From NCBI RefSeq assembly GCF_002591975.1, contig NZ_NVQE01000021.1, positions 32,404 to 96,403 of the forward strand: 64,000 bases of DNA, given 5' to 3'. Numbering within the stretch: position 1 is the first letter of the stretch; every line of letters begins with the position of its first letter. The translations under genes were made by a program, and so were the position numbers. The DNA comes from Mycobacterium neglectum (GTDB lineage Bacteria; Actinomycetota; Actinomycetes; Mycobacteriales; Mycobacteriaceae). Positions 43,766-52,257 of the stretch are shown here, piece after piece. The notes beneath the pieces were generated by a model. That model worked only from the letters and a program-made list of their open reading frames with translations, was not told where the DNA came from and did no database searches.

Positions 43766-44976
43766 GCACGCTGACCGCCGCGCAGGCCCGTCGGATCGCC
43801 GTCGCGGCGCAGGGCTTCACCGAGCCGCCGCCGACCGGGGCGGTGACGCGCGCGCACCTGCGCCGGCTGGTCTCGCGGATCCAAGTGCTGCAACTGGATT
43901 CGGTGTCGGTAGCGGTACGTGCCCACTACGCGCCGGTGTTCAGCCGGCTCGGCCCGTATGACCGCGGGGTGCTTGATCGCGCGGCGTGGAGCCACACCGC
44001 CAGGTCCCCGCGCCTACTCGTCGAATACTGGGCGCACGAGGCCGCCCTGATGGCCGTCGACGACTGGCCGCTGCTGCGCTGGCGGATGCGGGAGTACACC
44101 GACGGCCGATGGGGCAAAGAGATCGTCAAGAAGAACGGGCGGTTGGCCGACGACGTCGTCGCCGCCATCGCGGAACTCGGCCCGTCGACCGCCGGTCAGA
44201 TCGAAGCCCACATCGGCGCCGAACAGCGCGGCCGCAAGGGGCCGTGGTGGGACCGCAGCGAGACCAAGTGGGTGACGGAGGCGCTGTGGTCGTCCGGTGT
44301 CCTGACAACGGCCACCCGCGTCGGGTTCGCCCGCCATTACGACCTCACCGAGCGCGTGTTGCCGCCGGAGGTGGTCGCCAGGCAGGTCGACGACGACGAG
44401 GCGGTACGAGAGCTGACGCTGCGTGCCGCGGGTGCGCTCGGTATCGGGACGGAGGCCGACATCCGCGACTACTTCCGGCTCAGCCCGAAGCAGAGCAAAC
44501 CGGCGATCGCCAAGCTCGTCGCCGACGGTGAGCTGGAGCCGGTCGAGGTCGACGGCTGGGCCGCACCGGCTTACCTGCCCGCGGGCCAGATCGTTCCTCG
44601 GCGTGACCGGGGGACGGCGCTGCTGTGCCCTTTCGACCCGTTGATCTTCTTCCGGCCACGGGTGGAGCGGCTCTGGCAATTCCATTACCGCATAGAGATT
44701 TACACGCCGGCGCCCAAGCGTCAGTTCGGCTACTACGTGTGGCCGTTTCTGCTTGACGGCAGACTCGTCGGACGCGTCGATCTGAAGGCCGATCGGGCAC
44801 AGGGGACGCTGAACGTCGTGGGCGCATTCGCTGAGGAGGGTGAGCAGCCGTCGCGGATAGTGCCGGCGTTGGCGCTCCAGTTGCAGGCGATGGCGTCGTG
44901 GCTGGGACTCGCCGACGTCAGTGTCGGTGAGCGGGGCGATCTCGCGCATGCGTTGCGCCGCGCCATCGCCCGCTGA
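43762..44976 (+). CDS. YcaQ-like winged-helix protein (crosslink-repair glycosylase family, Rv2762c type)
   Basis: This 404-residue protein belongs to the HTH_42/AlkX group (E. coli YcaQ, which unhooks DNA interstrand crosslinks). Features: VTRAHLRRLVSRIQVLQLDSVSV at the start, APVFSRLGPYDRGVLDRAAW, RSPRLLVEYWAHEAAL, the winged-helix-like ALGIGTEADIRDYFRLSP, and GTALLCPFDPLIFFRPRVER with FQLDLR-type ends. The catalytic QxQ motif of AlkX is here represented by LQLDSV. Coupled to dfrA by GTGA, so it is in the thyA-dfrA operon. A repair role fits nucleotide-stress context but is inferred. Confidence 0.84.
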   Translation: MSTLTAAQARRIAVAAQGFTEPPPTGAVTRAHLRRLVSRIQVLQLDSVSVAVRAHYAPVFSRLGPYDRGVLDRAAWSHTARSPRLLVEYWAHEAALMAVDDWPLLRWRMREYTDGRWGKEIVKKNGRLADDVVAAIAELGPSTAGQIEAHIGAEQRGRKGPWWDRSETKWVTEALWSSGVLTTATRVGFARHYDLTERVLPPEVVARQVDDDEAVRELTLRAAGALGIGTEADIRDYFRLSPKQSKPAIAKLVADGELEPVEVDGWAAPAYLPAGQIVPRRDRGTALLCPFDPLIFFRPRVERLWQFHYRIEIYTPAPKRQFGYYVWPFLLDGRLVGRVDLKADRAQGTLNVVGAFAEEGEQPSRIVPALALQLQAMASWLGLADVSVGERGDLAHALRRAIAR

Positions 44977-44990
44977 GGAGTCGGCGGGTT

Positions 44991-45009
44991 GATTACCTCT
45001 CGGGTAATC
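44991..45009. promoter_or_regulatory. Inverted repeat GATTACC-N5-GGTAATC
   Basis: Perfect 7-bp arms (44991-44997 and 45003-45009) sit in the 66-nt gap before the alpha/beta hydrolase gene, 34 nt upstream of its ATG. It is a likely operator. No obvious regulator gene is adjacent. Confidence 0.5.
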
Positions 45010-45042
45010 GATCCAACGCTCGATCTCCGTCAGGATGAACGC

Positions 45043-45792
45043 ATGTCCAGACCACCGATTCTGCTCCTGCACGGCATGTTCAGTACCCCGAAGTTGTTGT
45101 CGGGCTGGGTGAGCACGCTCGAGTCGGCCGGCTACCGCGTCCACGCCCCGGTGTACCCCGGCCACGATCCGGTTGACATGGCGGTGCTGGCCAGCGTCAC
45201 GTTGTCCGACTACATCGCTCACGCGCTCGCGGCCTACGACGAGTTGGACGAGACGCCGATCGTGATCGGGCACAGCATCGGAGGCCTGGTCGCCCAGCAT
45301 GTGGCGGCTGCCCGTGATCCCAAGGCGTTGGTGCTGCTGGCGCCGGTGCCGCCCGGTGTGCTGTGGCCTCAGCTGCGCTCGTTGCCTCACCTGTTTCCGA
45401 TCATGGGAAGCCTCATCAAGGGCACACCGGTGAAGCCGTCGGAGGAGACGTTTCGCGCGGTCCCGCTCTTCGGACTGCCCGCAGCGGAGCAGCAGGAGCT
45501 CATCGCCGGTTTCGTGCCCGATTCCGCACATGTCTTCCGCTCGATGAGCCTGGGCAGCCGCGACACCCGCGTCGACCCCAAGGCTGTGCACTGCCCCGTG
45601 TTGTGCGTCAGCGGAGGTGCCGACCGCAACGTCGCCACCTGGATCTCCCGGCGCATCGCGCGCAGGTATTCGGCTCAGGAGCACCATCACCCGGACCTGC
45701 CGCACTGGATCGTCGCGGATTCGGCGTTGTCTCAGGTCGCGCCGCCGGTATTGGGCTGGCTCGAAGCCCGGGTCACCGAACTAATCAGTTGA
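45043..45792 (+). CDS. Alpha/beta hydrolase
   Basis: This 249-residue protein has PPILLLHGMFSTPKLLSGW with the oxyanion His-Gly, the nucleophile elbow VIGHSIGGLVAQH, and CPVLCVSGGADRNV carrying the acid Asp. The last helix region has HPDLPHWIVAD with the catalytic His. It is a general lysophospholipase/esterase-like fold with unknown substrate. ATG at 45043 was chosen with AGGA upstream. The frame is open 18 codons further back across the inverted repeat. It converges with the deaminase gene, overlapping its end by 8 nt. Confidence 0.85.
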   Translation: MSRPPILLLHGMFSTPKLLSGWVSTLESAGYRVHAPVYPGHDPVDMAVLASVTLSDYIAHALAAYDELDETPIVIGHSIGGLVAQHVAAARDPKALVLLAPVPPGVLWPQLRSLPHLFPIMGSLIKGTPVKPSEETFRAVPLFGLPAAEQQELIAGFVPDSAHVFRSMSLGSRDTRVDPKAVHCPVLCVSGGADRNVATWISRRIARRYSAQEHHHPDLPHWIVADSALSQVAPPVLGWLEARVTELIS

Positions 45793-46372
45793 ACGGAATG
45801 TCGTTGTCGCCCTTGGATTCCTGATAAGTCTGCGACAGCCCGGCGTAGACATCGCGGATCCGCTGGTCCTGCTCGAGCAGCTGGGTGCGCAGCGGTTCGG
45901 GTTCGGCGTCGACGAGGTCGCGGATCGAATAGGCGGTCCAGAATGCATTGGTGCGCCGGTAACCGCCGTCCTCGACGCCGAACACCTCTTTGAGGATCAA
46001 CAGGTCGTGGGGGATACCGAAGGCGTCCCGCGAATCCTCGTAGGTGAAGAAATAGTAGAAATTGTCGAATCCGGCCCACGTGATGGCCGACAGGCACAGG
46101 GGGCAGGGCTCATGTGTGGACAGGAACACCAGATCGCGCGTGGGGGGCCGATCGGCCATCTCGTAGAACTGGTTCAGGGTGCTGATCTCGCCGTGCAGCA
46201 GCGGATTGTCGGTCTCGCTATTCGTGCCGGCTAGGACAAGCGACATATCGGATTTGCGCAGAAGCGCTGCGCCGAAGACTTTGTTGCCCGCCGCGACACC
46301 GCGCTCGGTCATGGGCAGGACGTCGCGTTCCATCACCTCGAGCAGGCGGGATGCCGCGGCAGGGGCTGCCAT
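45785..46372 (-). CDS. Cytidine/deoxycytidylate deaminase-fold protein
   Basis: This 195-residue zinc hydrolase has the catalytic HGE in NPLLHGEISTLNQF and the zinc cysteines in THEPCPLCLSAITWAG. The core matches the CMP/dCMP and guanine deaminase group. The C-terminal 80 residues (DLLILKEVFGVEDGGYRRTN, then YSIRDLVDAEPEPL) are specific to a subfamily that I do not recognise. It deaminates a nucleobase or nucleoside, but which one is not clear. The ATG is preceded by a TAGGGT -10 element at 46379-46384 ending 6 nt upstream. Confidence 0.83.
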   Translation of the reverse strand: MAAPAAASRLLEVMERDVLPMTERGVAAGNKVFGAALLRKSDMSLVLAGTNSETDNPLLHGEISTLNQFYEMADRPPTRDLVFLSTHEPCPLCLSAITWAGFDNFYYFFTYEDSRDAFGIPHDLLILKEVFGVEDGGYRRTNAFWTAYSIRDLVDAEPEPLRTQLLEQDQRIRDVYAGLSQTYQESKGDNDIPFN

Positions 46373-46378
46373 GGCGTC

Positions 46379-46384
46379 ACCCTA
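46379..46384 (-). promoter_or_regulatory. -10 element of the deaminase gene (TAGGGT)
   Basis: TAGGGT on the minus strand ends 6 nt before the ATG. Confidence 0.48.
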
Positions 46385-46407
46385 ACGCAGATGGTGACGC
46401 CGAGCCG

Positions 46408-46707
46408 TCAGACGCAGTCCGAGCACACCATCTTCTCACCTGACTGCAGCGCCAGGCGGTTGCGATGATGCACCAGGAAGCAACTGGAGCAGGTGAATTC
46501 GTCGGCCTGCTTCGGTATCACCCGGACGATGAGCTCCTCACCGGACAGGTCGATATCGGGCAGATCGATCGGGTCGACGGTATCGCCGTCATCGACATCG
46601 AGTACAGCGACGTCGGCCTGCTCACGCCGGCGGGCGGTGATGTCCTCCAGGGACTGATCACGCTCATCGGTGTTCTGGGCGCGAGGTGCGTCGTAATCGG
46701 TGGGCAT
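46408..46707 (-). CDS. DUF4193 small zinc-ribbon protein
   Basis: This 99-residue acidic protein has the family start MPTDYDAPRAQNTDERDQSL and the core DLSGEELIVRVIPKQADEFT. The C-terminal four-cysteine cluster is FTCSSCFLVHHRNRL...MVCSDCV, likely a zinc ribbon. M. tuberculosis has one such protein near sigB (Rv2699c), so this is an extra copy or a relocated one. ATG at 46707 has GGAGGG about ten nt upstream. Function unknown. Confidence 0.85.
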   Translation of the reverse strand: MPTDYDAPRAQNTDERDQSLEDITARRREQADVAVLDVDDGDTVDPIDLPDIDLSGEELIVRVIPKQADEFTCSSCFLVHHRNRLALQSGEKMVCSDCV

Positions 46708-46826
46708 TGGCCACACTCCCTCCAAGATCCGTGTTGCGTTTAACGCCGCACGAGGACCGCATAATTCCCTTTGAATGCGAAATCCAAACGCGTGCGTCAG
46801 CGATCACTGATCCGAACGCCCCACGC

Positions 46827-46832
46827 TAGGGT
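46827..46832 (+). promoter_or_regulatory. -10 element of thyX (TAGGGT)
   Basis: TAGGGT ends 5 nt before the GTG of thyX. Confidence 0.48.
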
Positions 46833-46837
46833 GAGCC

Positions 46838-47599
46838 GTGGCCGAGATCGCGCCGCTGCGCGTACAGCTGATCGCCAAGACCGATTTCGTGGTGCCTCCG
46901 GACGTGCCGTGGACCACCGACGCCGACGGCGGGCCGGCGTTGGTGGAGTTCGCTGGCCGGGCCTGCTATCAGAGCTGGTCAAAGCCCAACCCGCGAACCG
47001 CGACCAATGCTGCCTACCTGCGCCACATCATCGACGTCGGTCACTTCTCGGTGCTCGAACACGCGTCGGTGTCGTTCTACATCACCGGGATCTCGCGGTC
47101 GGCCACCCACGAGTTGATCCGCCACCGCCATTTCTCCTACTCGCAACTGTCGCAGCGCTACGTTCCCGAGCACGACTCGCAGGTAGTTCTCCCCCCGGGG
47201 ATGGAGGACGATCCCGAGCTTGCGGAGATCTTCGCCACCGCCGCCGACGCCAGCCGCGCGGCGTACACGGAATTGCTTGGCAGGCTCGAAGCAAAGTTGG
47301 GCAGTCAGTCCGGGGACAGGTCAGCGCTACTGCGACGCAAGCAGGCCAGACAGGCCGCCCGCGCGGTGCTGCCGAACGCCACCGAAACCCGCATCGTCGT
47401 CACCGGCAACTACCGCGCCTGGCGGCATTTCATCGCAATGCGAGCCAGCGAGCACGCCGACATCGAGATTCGCCGACTGGCCGTCGAGTGTCTGCGCCAA
47501 CTGATCGACGTCGCCCCGCAGGTGTTCTCCGACTTCGAGATCTACGGGCTGGCTGACGGCACAGAGGTGGCAACCAGCCCGCTAGCCACAGAAGCGTGA
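46838..47599 (+). CDS. thyX: Flavin-dependent thymidylate synthase ThyX
   Basis: This 253-residue enzyme makes dTMP using FAD and NADPH and releases tetrahydrofolate directly, so it does not depend on DfrA. The ThyX motif is in ELIRHRHFSYSQLSQRYVPE. LEHASVSFYITGISR and VTGNYRAWRHFIAMRASEHA are further hallmarks. GTG at 46838 matches the family. It lies 26 nt before dapA, as in M. tuberculosis. Presence with ThyA in one genome is common in mycobacteria. Confidence 0.95.
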   Translation: MAEIAPLRVQLIAKTDFVVPPDVPWTTDADGGPALVEFAGRACYQSWSKPNPRTATNAAYLRHIIDVGHFSVLEHASVSFYITGISRSATHELIRHRHFSYSQLSQRYVPEHDSQVVLPPGMEDDPELAEIFATAADASRAAYTELLGRLEAKLGSQSGDRSALLRRKQARQAARAVLPNATETRIVVTGNYRAWRHFIAMRASEHADIEIRRLAVECLRQLIDVAPQVFSDFEIYGLADGTEVATSPLATEA

Positions 47600-47610
47600 G
47601 GCCGAGCGAG

Positions 47611-47616
47611 TAATCT
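47611..47616 (+). promoter_or_regulatory. -10 element of dapA (TAATCT)
   Basis: TAATCT ends 8 nt before the GTG of dapA. Confidence 0.45.
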
Positions 47617-47624
47617 CACTGTTC

Positions 47625-48527
47625 GTGAGCAACGGCGGATTCGACGTGACAGCCCAGCTGGGCACCGTGCTGACCGCGATGGCGACGCCGTTCAAGGCCG
47701 ACGGCACCCTGGATATCGAGGCCGCGGCGCGCCTGGCGATCCGCCTTGTCGACGCAGGCTGCGACGGCTTGGTGCTTTCCGGCACCACCGGTGAGTCGCC
47801 GACGACGACGGACGGCGAGAAGCTGACTCTCCTGCGGGCGGTACTCGAGGCGGTCGGCGACCGAGCCCGCATCATCGCCGGCGCGGGGACCTACGACACC
47901 GAGCACAGCATCGAACTGGCCCGGGCATGCGAGGGCGAGGGCGCCCACGGCCTACTGGTCGTGACGCCGTACTACTCGCGTCCGCCGCAGTCCGGACTGG
48001 TCGCGCATTTCACCGCCGTCGCGGATGCCACGCCGCTTCCGGTGGTGCTGTACGACATCCCGCCGCGGTCCGCCATTCCGATCGAGTGGGACACCGTCCG
48101 CACGCTGGCCCGCCATCCCAACATCGTGGCGATCAAGGATGCGAAGGGTGATCTTCACGGAGGCGGGCAGATCATCGCCGAGACGGGGCTGGCGTACTAC
48201 TCGGGCGACGACGCGCTGAACCTGCCCTGGCTGGCGATGGGCGCCGTCGGCTTCATCAGTGTCTGGGGCCATGTGGCCGCCAGTCAGCTGCGGGACATGT
48301 TGTCGGCGTTCGCCTCCGGTGACGTCGCGACGGCACGCAAGATCAACGTCACGCTCGGCCCACTGGCCGACGCCCAAGCTCGGCTGGGCGGCGTGACCTT
48401 GGCCAAGGAGGGCCTGCGGTTGCAGGGATTCGAGGCCGGCAACCCGCGACTTCCACAAGTGCCGGCCTCGCCGGACCAGATTGAGGCGCTGGCCGCAGAT
48501 ATGCGGGCTGCCACGGTGCTGCGGTAG
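47625..48527 (+). CDS. dapA: 4-hydroxy-tetrahydrodipicolinate synthase
   Basis: This 300-residue TIM-barrel aldolase condenses pyruvate with aspartate semialdehyde, the first step to diaminopimelate and lysine. It has LGTVLTAMATPFKADGTLD, LVLSGTTGESPTTTDGEK, VTPYYSRPPQSGLVAHF, the catalytic Tyr in PVVLYDIPPRSAIPI and the Schiff-base Lys in NIVAIKDAKGDLHGG. Length equals the M. tuberculosis enzyme. Its TAG stop shares one base with the GTG of the RNase J gene. Confidence 0.95.
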   Translation: MSNGGFDVTAQLGTVLTAMATPFKADGTLDIEAAARLAIRLVDAGCDGLVLSGTTGESPTTTDGEKLTLLRAVLEAVGDRARIIAGAGTYDTEHSIELARACEGEGAHGLLVVTPYYSRPPQSGLVAHFTAVADATPLPVVLYDIPPRSAIPIEWDTVRTLARHPNIVAIKDAKGDLHGGGQIIAETGLAYYSGDDALNLPWLAMGAVGFISVWGHVAASQLRDMLSAFASGDVATARKINVTLGPLADAQARLGGVTLAKEGLRLQGFEAGNPRLPQVPASPDQIEALAADMRAATVLR

Positions 48528-50206
48528 TGAACGAAGAACTCGCGCCTCCGGGGCCGCTGGCCCCAGGGGGACTACGTGTCACCGCACTGGGTGGTATCAG
48601 CGAAATCGGCCGCAATATGACGGTTTTCGAGCATTTGGGCCGTTTGCTGATCGTGGACTGCGGAGTGTTGTTCCCGACGCACGATGAGCCCGGGGTCGAC
48701 CTGATCCTTCCGGACCTGCGCCTGATCTCCGATCGCCTCGAAGACGTCGAGGCGCTCGTGCTCACCCACGCGCACGAGGACCACATCGGTGCCATCCCGT
48801 ACCTGCTCAAGCTGCGCCCCGACATCCCGGTGGTCGGGTCGAAGTTCACGCTGGCGCTGGTGAACGAGAAATGCCGCGAACACCGGATCAAGCCGAGGTT
48901 CGAGGAGGTCGACGAGGGCCAGAGCTCGAGGCACGGCGTTTTCGAGTGCGAATACTTCGCTGTCAACCACTCCATTCCCGGCTGTTTGGCGATCGCGATC
49001 CACACCGGTGCGGGCACCGTGCTGCATACCGGTGACATCAAGCTCGACCAGTCTCCGCCCGACGGCAAGCCGACTGACCTGCCGGGCATGTCGCGGCTCG
49101 GCGACTCCGGTGTGGACCTGTTCCTGTGCGACTCGACCAACGCCGAGATTCCCGGGGTCGGGCCTTCGGAAAGCGAGATCGGACCGAACATCCACCGGCT
49201 GATGCGCAATGCGCAGGGGCGTGTCATCGTGGCCTGTTTCGCATCGAACGTCGGTCGTGTGCAACAGATCATCGATGCGGCGGTTGCGCTGGGCCGCAAG
49301 GTGTCGTTCGTCGGACGGTCGATGGTCCGCAACATGGGGATTGCCAAGGAGCTCGGCTACATAACGCTCGCCAACGACGACGACATCGTCGACATCGGTG
49401 CGGCGGAGATGATGGCTCCCGAGCGTGTAGTGCTCGTGACCACCGGCACCCAGGGCGAAACGATGGCAGCGCTGTCGCGGATGTCGCGCGGAGAGCATCG
49501 CAGCATCACCCTGACATCGGGCGATCTCATCATCATGTCGTCGTCCCAGATACCGGGCAACGAGGAAGCGATCTTCGGCGTCCTGGACGCGTTGGCCAAG
49601 ATCGGTGCCCGCGTCGTGACGAATGCCCATGTCCGCGTGCATGTCACCGGACACGCCTATGCCGGGGAACTGCTCTTCCTGTACAACGGCGTGCGGCCGC
49701 GCAATGTGATGCCGGTGCACGGAACCTGGCGGATGCTGCGGGCCAATGCGGCGCTGGCGGCGAGCACCGGGGTGCCGGAGGAGAACGTCGTGCTGGCCGA
49801 GAACGGTGTCAGCGTCGACCTGGTGGCGGGCCGGGCGTTCGTTTCCGGTGCGGTGCCGACGGGCAAGATGTTCGTCGACGGGCTGGTCGGCGGGGACGTC
49901 GGCGAGACGGTGATCGGTGAACGCCTCACGCTGTCTTCGGGTTTCATCGGGGTGACGTTGGTACTGCGAAGCGGAACCGGCAAGTTGGCTTCTGCGCCGC
50001 ACCTGCACTCGCGCGGTTTCTCCGAGGACCCGAAGTCGCTGGAACCTGCCGTTCGCAAAGTCGAGGAAGCACTGGAAGCCCTTGCCGCCGAACGGGTGAC
50101 CGATGTCAACCGCATCGCCCAGGCGGTACGCCGCGCTATCGGTAAATGGGTCGGCGAGGTCTATCGCCGCCAGCCGATGATCGTGCCAACGGTCATCGAG
50201 ATCTAG
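48527..50206 (+). CDS. rnj: Ribonuclease J
   Basis: This 559-residue metallo-beta-lactamase/beta-CASP enzyme has 5'-3' exo- and endonuclease activity on RNA. The zinc motif is THAHEDHIGAIPYLL. VTALGGISEIGRNM is the family start, followed by FFAVNHSIPGC-like and VLHTGDIKLDQSP metal motifs. The beta-CASP part has CDSTNAEIPG and VTGHAYAGELLFLYNGVRP with MPVHGTWRML, and the C-terminal domain ends KWVGEVYRRQPMIVPTVIEI. The M. tuberculosis ortholog is Rv2752c. GTG is coupled to dapA. With gpsI and nrnA it covers most of the RNA-decay machinery. Confidence 0.94.
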   Translation: MNEELAPPGPLAPGGLRVTALGGISEIGRNMTVFEHLGRLLIVDCGVLFPTHDEPGVDLILPDLRLISDRLEDVEALVLTHAHEDHIGAIPYLLKLRPDIPVVGSKFTLALVNEKCREHRIKPRFEEVDEGQSSRHGVFECEYFAVNHSIPGCLAIAIHTGAGTVLHTGDIKLDQSPPDGKPTDLPGMSRLGDSGVDLFLCDSTNAEIPGVGPSESEIGPNIHRLMRNAQGRVIVACFASNVGRVQQIIDAAVALGRKVSFVGRSMVRNMGIAKELGYITLANDDDIVDIGAAEMMAPERVVLVTTGTQGETMAALSRMSRGEHRSITLTSGDLIIMSSSQIPGNEEAIFGVLDALAKIGARVVTNAHVRVHVTGHAYAGELLFLYNGVRPRNVMPVHGTWRMLRANAALAASTGVPEENVVLAENGVSVDLVAGRAFVSGAVPTGKMFVDGLVGGDVGETVIGERLTLSSGFIGVTLVLRSGTGKLASAPHLHSRGFSEDPKSLEPAVRKVEEALEALAAERVTDVNRIAQAVRRAIGKWVGEVYRRQPMIVPTVIEI

Positions 50207-50211
50207 CCTGG

Positions 50212-51084
50212 TCAGGTCTTCTCGGCGTAGGCCGTCCACTCCAGCTGCGACGCGGTCAGATTGCGGCCGGCCGGTCCGACGTAGTGGCGTAGAAAGTAGT
50301 CCGGTCCGGCCTGTTCGATCAGCCGCCATCCGTATTCGGCCACAAAGCTGGAAATTTCGGCGGGATCCAGTCCGAACTGCCAAAGCTGAGTCTTCTCGCG
50401 GAACCTGCGATAGGCGGACCTGGCGCCGTACATGTTCGTGCCGTCGATGAAATCCCTTCGCACGTAGGTGAACACCAACCGGCTGCCAGGGGCGGCGGCC
50501 CGCAGGTACTCGAAGGTGGTGCGCACCGCATCGGCGGTCAGGTACTGCGTCACACCCTCGGCGATGAAGAAGGTCCGCTGGTCGCCGCGATGCCCGGCCC
50601 TGGCGAGTTCTGCGGCGAGATCGTCGGTTTCAAAATCCACCGGTACCAACCGAACCGACGGAGGTGCTTGGCCCAACACCCGACGTACGACGGCTTCCTT
50701 GCGTCCGATGTTGACCGGCAGGTCTACCCCGTATACCGGTACGTCGGACCGCCGGGCGAGGCGATACGGCCTGGTGTCCATTCCCGCGCCGAGGATGACG
50801 ACCGCGTCGATGCCGGGCAAGGCGTCATCGAGCTTCTCGTCGATGAATTGTTTGCGGCAAGCCAGATTCACCCACAGTCCAGGGCCTGACCGCTCGGTCG
50901 CGCCGATCATCAGGCGCCGGAGAAGACCGAGCCGCGTCGCACTCACCACGGCGCGCAGCCCAGCAGGTAGGAACGCAAACGCCAAGTCGTCGTTGACGAG
51001 TCGGCGCTCCGGTGCCTCGCGCTGCTCGACGGCGGTCAGGACCATCGGGCCGAAGGCAGTTTGCGCGGCCGGGTTGTGCGCCAT
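50212..51084 (-). CDS. S-adenosylmethionine-dependent methyltransferase (TIGR00027/Rv2751 type)
   Basis: This 290-residue class I methyltransferase of the leucine-carboxymethyltransferase-like group (LCM/TIGR00027) is abundant in mycobacteria. Motifs are WVNLACRKQFIDEKLDDALP, VVILGAGMDTRPYRLAR (SAM-binding), VYGVDLPVNIGRKE and FFIAEGVTQYLTADAV. The substrate is unknown. The C-terminus GWRLIEQAGPDYFLRHYV is typical. ATG at 51084 overlaps the SDR stop by 1 nt, so it belongs to the three-gene operon with the SDR and monooxygenase. Confidence 0.9.
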   Translation of the reverse strand: MAHNPAAQTAFGPMVLTAVEQREAPERRLVNDDLAFAFLPAGLRAVVSATRLGLLRRLMIGATERSGPGLWVNLACRKQFIDEKLDDALPGIDAVVILGAGMDTRPYRLARRSDVPVYGVDLPVNIGRKEAVVRRVLGQAPPSVRLVPVDFETDDLAAELARAGHRGDQRTFFIAEGVTQYLTADAVRTTFEYLRAAAPGSRLVFTYVRRDFIDGTNMYGARSAYRRFREKTQLWQFGLDPAEISSFVAEYGWRLIEQAGPDYFLRHYVGPAGRNLTASQLEWTAYAEKT

Positions 51085-51896
51085 CAGCGCTTGTTGACCG
51101 ATCCGGCGTCCACGGGCAGCGTCACACCGGTGACGTAGCGCGCCTCGTCGGAAACCAGCCACGCCACCGCGTTGGCGATGTCTTCGGGCTGGAGCATCTG
51201 CACCGGTAACGCGTTGCCCATCTCCTGCGGGGTCCTGTCGGCGATGTTGCCAAGCCACTGCCGGGTGGCCTCGTTGTTGATCATCGGCGTATCCACACCC
51301 GCCGGATGCACTGAATTCACCCGAATACTGTGTGGAGCAAGCAGATTGGCGTACAACCGAACCAGCCCGACGATGCCGTGTTTGGCTGCGACGTAGCCCA
51401 CGGCGCCTGCGTCGTGGCTGCCGACGCCGATCAGTCCCGCCACCGAACTGGTGAGCACGATGGCCCCGCCCTCACCCTGATCGATCATCGTCGGGATCGC
51501 CACTTCGACGGTGTGGTACACGCCGGTCAGGTTGACGTCGATGACGTCCTGCCACCCCTCTGGACCCGATTGCATCGGCGCGATACCGGCGTTCGCGACC
51601 ACGATGTCCAGCCGGCCGAGTTCGTCGACGCCGGCCGCCAGAGCCTTGTTCAAGGCATGCTGATCGCGGACGTCGGCCTGCTGCGCCACGATTCGCGCAC
51701 CGGTGTCCTCGACGAGCTTGACCGTCAGAGCGAGATCGTCAGATGTGGCCAGGGGATAGGGCACCGATGCGATCTGGTCGCAGATGTCGACCGCGATGAT
51801 GTTCGCACCGTCGGAGGCCAGCCTGACCGCCTCGGCGCGGCCCTGACCGCGGGCGGCGCCGGTGATGAATGCGACTTTGCCGTCGAGCGCGGGCAT
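51084..51896 (-). CDS. Mycofactocin-coupled SDR oxidoreductase (Rv2750 type)
   Basis: This 270-residue short-chain dehydrogenase has GKVAFITGAARGQGRAEAVR (nucleotide-binding), NAGI at VVANAGIAPM, the catalytic Ser in VLTSSVAGLIGV and YxxxK in AVGYVAAKHGIVG. The insertion after DICDQ (ASVPYPLATSDDLALTVKLV) is the signature of the SDR subfamily that uses non-exchangeable NAD with mycofactocin as electron carrier (TIGR03971). The mycofactocin biosynthesis genes are not in this window. Likely substrates are alcohols. Its ATG overlaps the monooxygenase stop in TAATG. Confidence 0.92.
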   Translation of the reverse strand: MPALDGKVAFITGAARGQGRAEAVRLASDGANIIAVDICDQIASVPYPLATSDDLALTVKLVEDTGARIVAQQADVRDQHALNKALAAGVDELGRLDIVVANAGIAPMQSGPEGWQDVIDVNLTGVYHTVEVAIPTMIDQGEGGAIVLTSSVAGLIGVGSHDAGAVGYVAAKHGIVGLVRLYANLLAPHSIRVNSVHPAGVDTPMINNEATRQWLGNIADRTPQEMGNALPVQMLQPEDIANAVAWLVSDEARYVTGVTLPVDAGSVNKR

Positions 51897-52216
51897 TAGG
51901 GACGCAGCGCGCCCTTCGCGGGATCTCCGGCGACCACTGGCTCCAACATTTTGATGTCCGGTGCGCCGTCGAGGTGCTCGCCGACGGTGCCGAACAGTGT
52001 GGCGACAGCGGGTGCTTGACTGTGCGCCGTCAACGCGTCGGCGTCAGCCCACTGCTCGACGAAGACAAAGGTCCCGTCGGACTCGTGCAGCGCATAGAGC
52101 TCACATCCGGGTTCCTGGTGCACCGCCTCGATGGCCTGCTTGCATGCATCGCGGACGGTGTCCACCGACTCGGGCTTTGCGGTCATGGTTGCGACGACGA
52201 CGATGGGCATGGGCAT
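51896..52216 (-). CDS. Antibiotic biosynthesis monooxygenase (ABM)-domain protein
   Basis: This 106-residue ferredoxin-like dimeric barrel has VVVATMTAKPESVDTVRDAC and ELYALHESDGTFVFVEQWADADAL, written here as YALHESDGTFVFVEQW, matching the YgiN/ABM family. Such proteins act as quinol monooxygenases or small-molecule sensors. The role here is unknown. It is the first gene of the operon. GAGGAG lies eight nt before the ATG, and a TAGGGT -10 at 52252-52257 (minus strand) gives a leader of about 29 nt. The M. tuberculosis neighbour is Rv2749. Confidence 0.88.
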   Translation of the reverse strand: MPMPIVVVATMTAKPESVDTVRDACKQAIEAVHQEPGCELYALHESDGTFVFVEQWADADALTAHSQAPAVATLFGTVGEHLDGAPDIKMLEPVVAGDPAKGALRP

Positions 52217-52251
52217 GAACTCCTCGGTGAGTGCTGGCCAGACGTGAGATC

Positions 52252-52257
52252 ACCCTA
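52252..52257 (-). promoter_or_regulatory. -10 element of the ABM-SDR-methyltransferase operon (TAGGGT)
   Basis: TAGGGT on the minus strand, 35 nt before the start codon. Unlike most promoters in this window it has room for a Shine-Dalgarno leader. The remainder of the 52217-52477 gap shows no gene. Confidence 0.4.

Noticed and set aside
48572..50383. 603-codon open frame on the minus strand opposite RNase J
   Set aside because: RNase J is complete with zinc and beta-CASP motifs. The antisense frame has no known motif.
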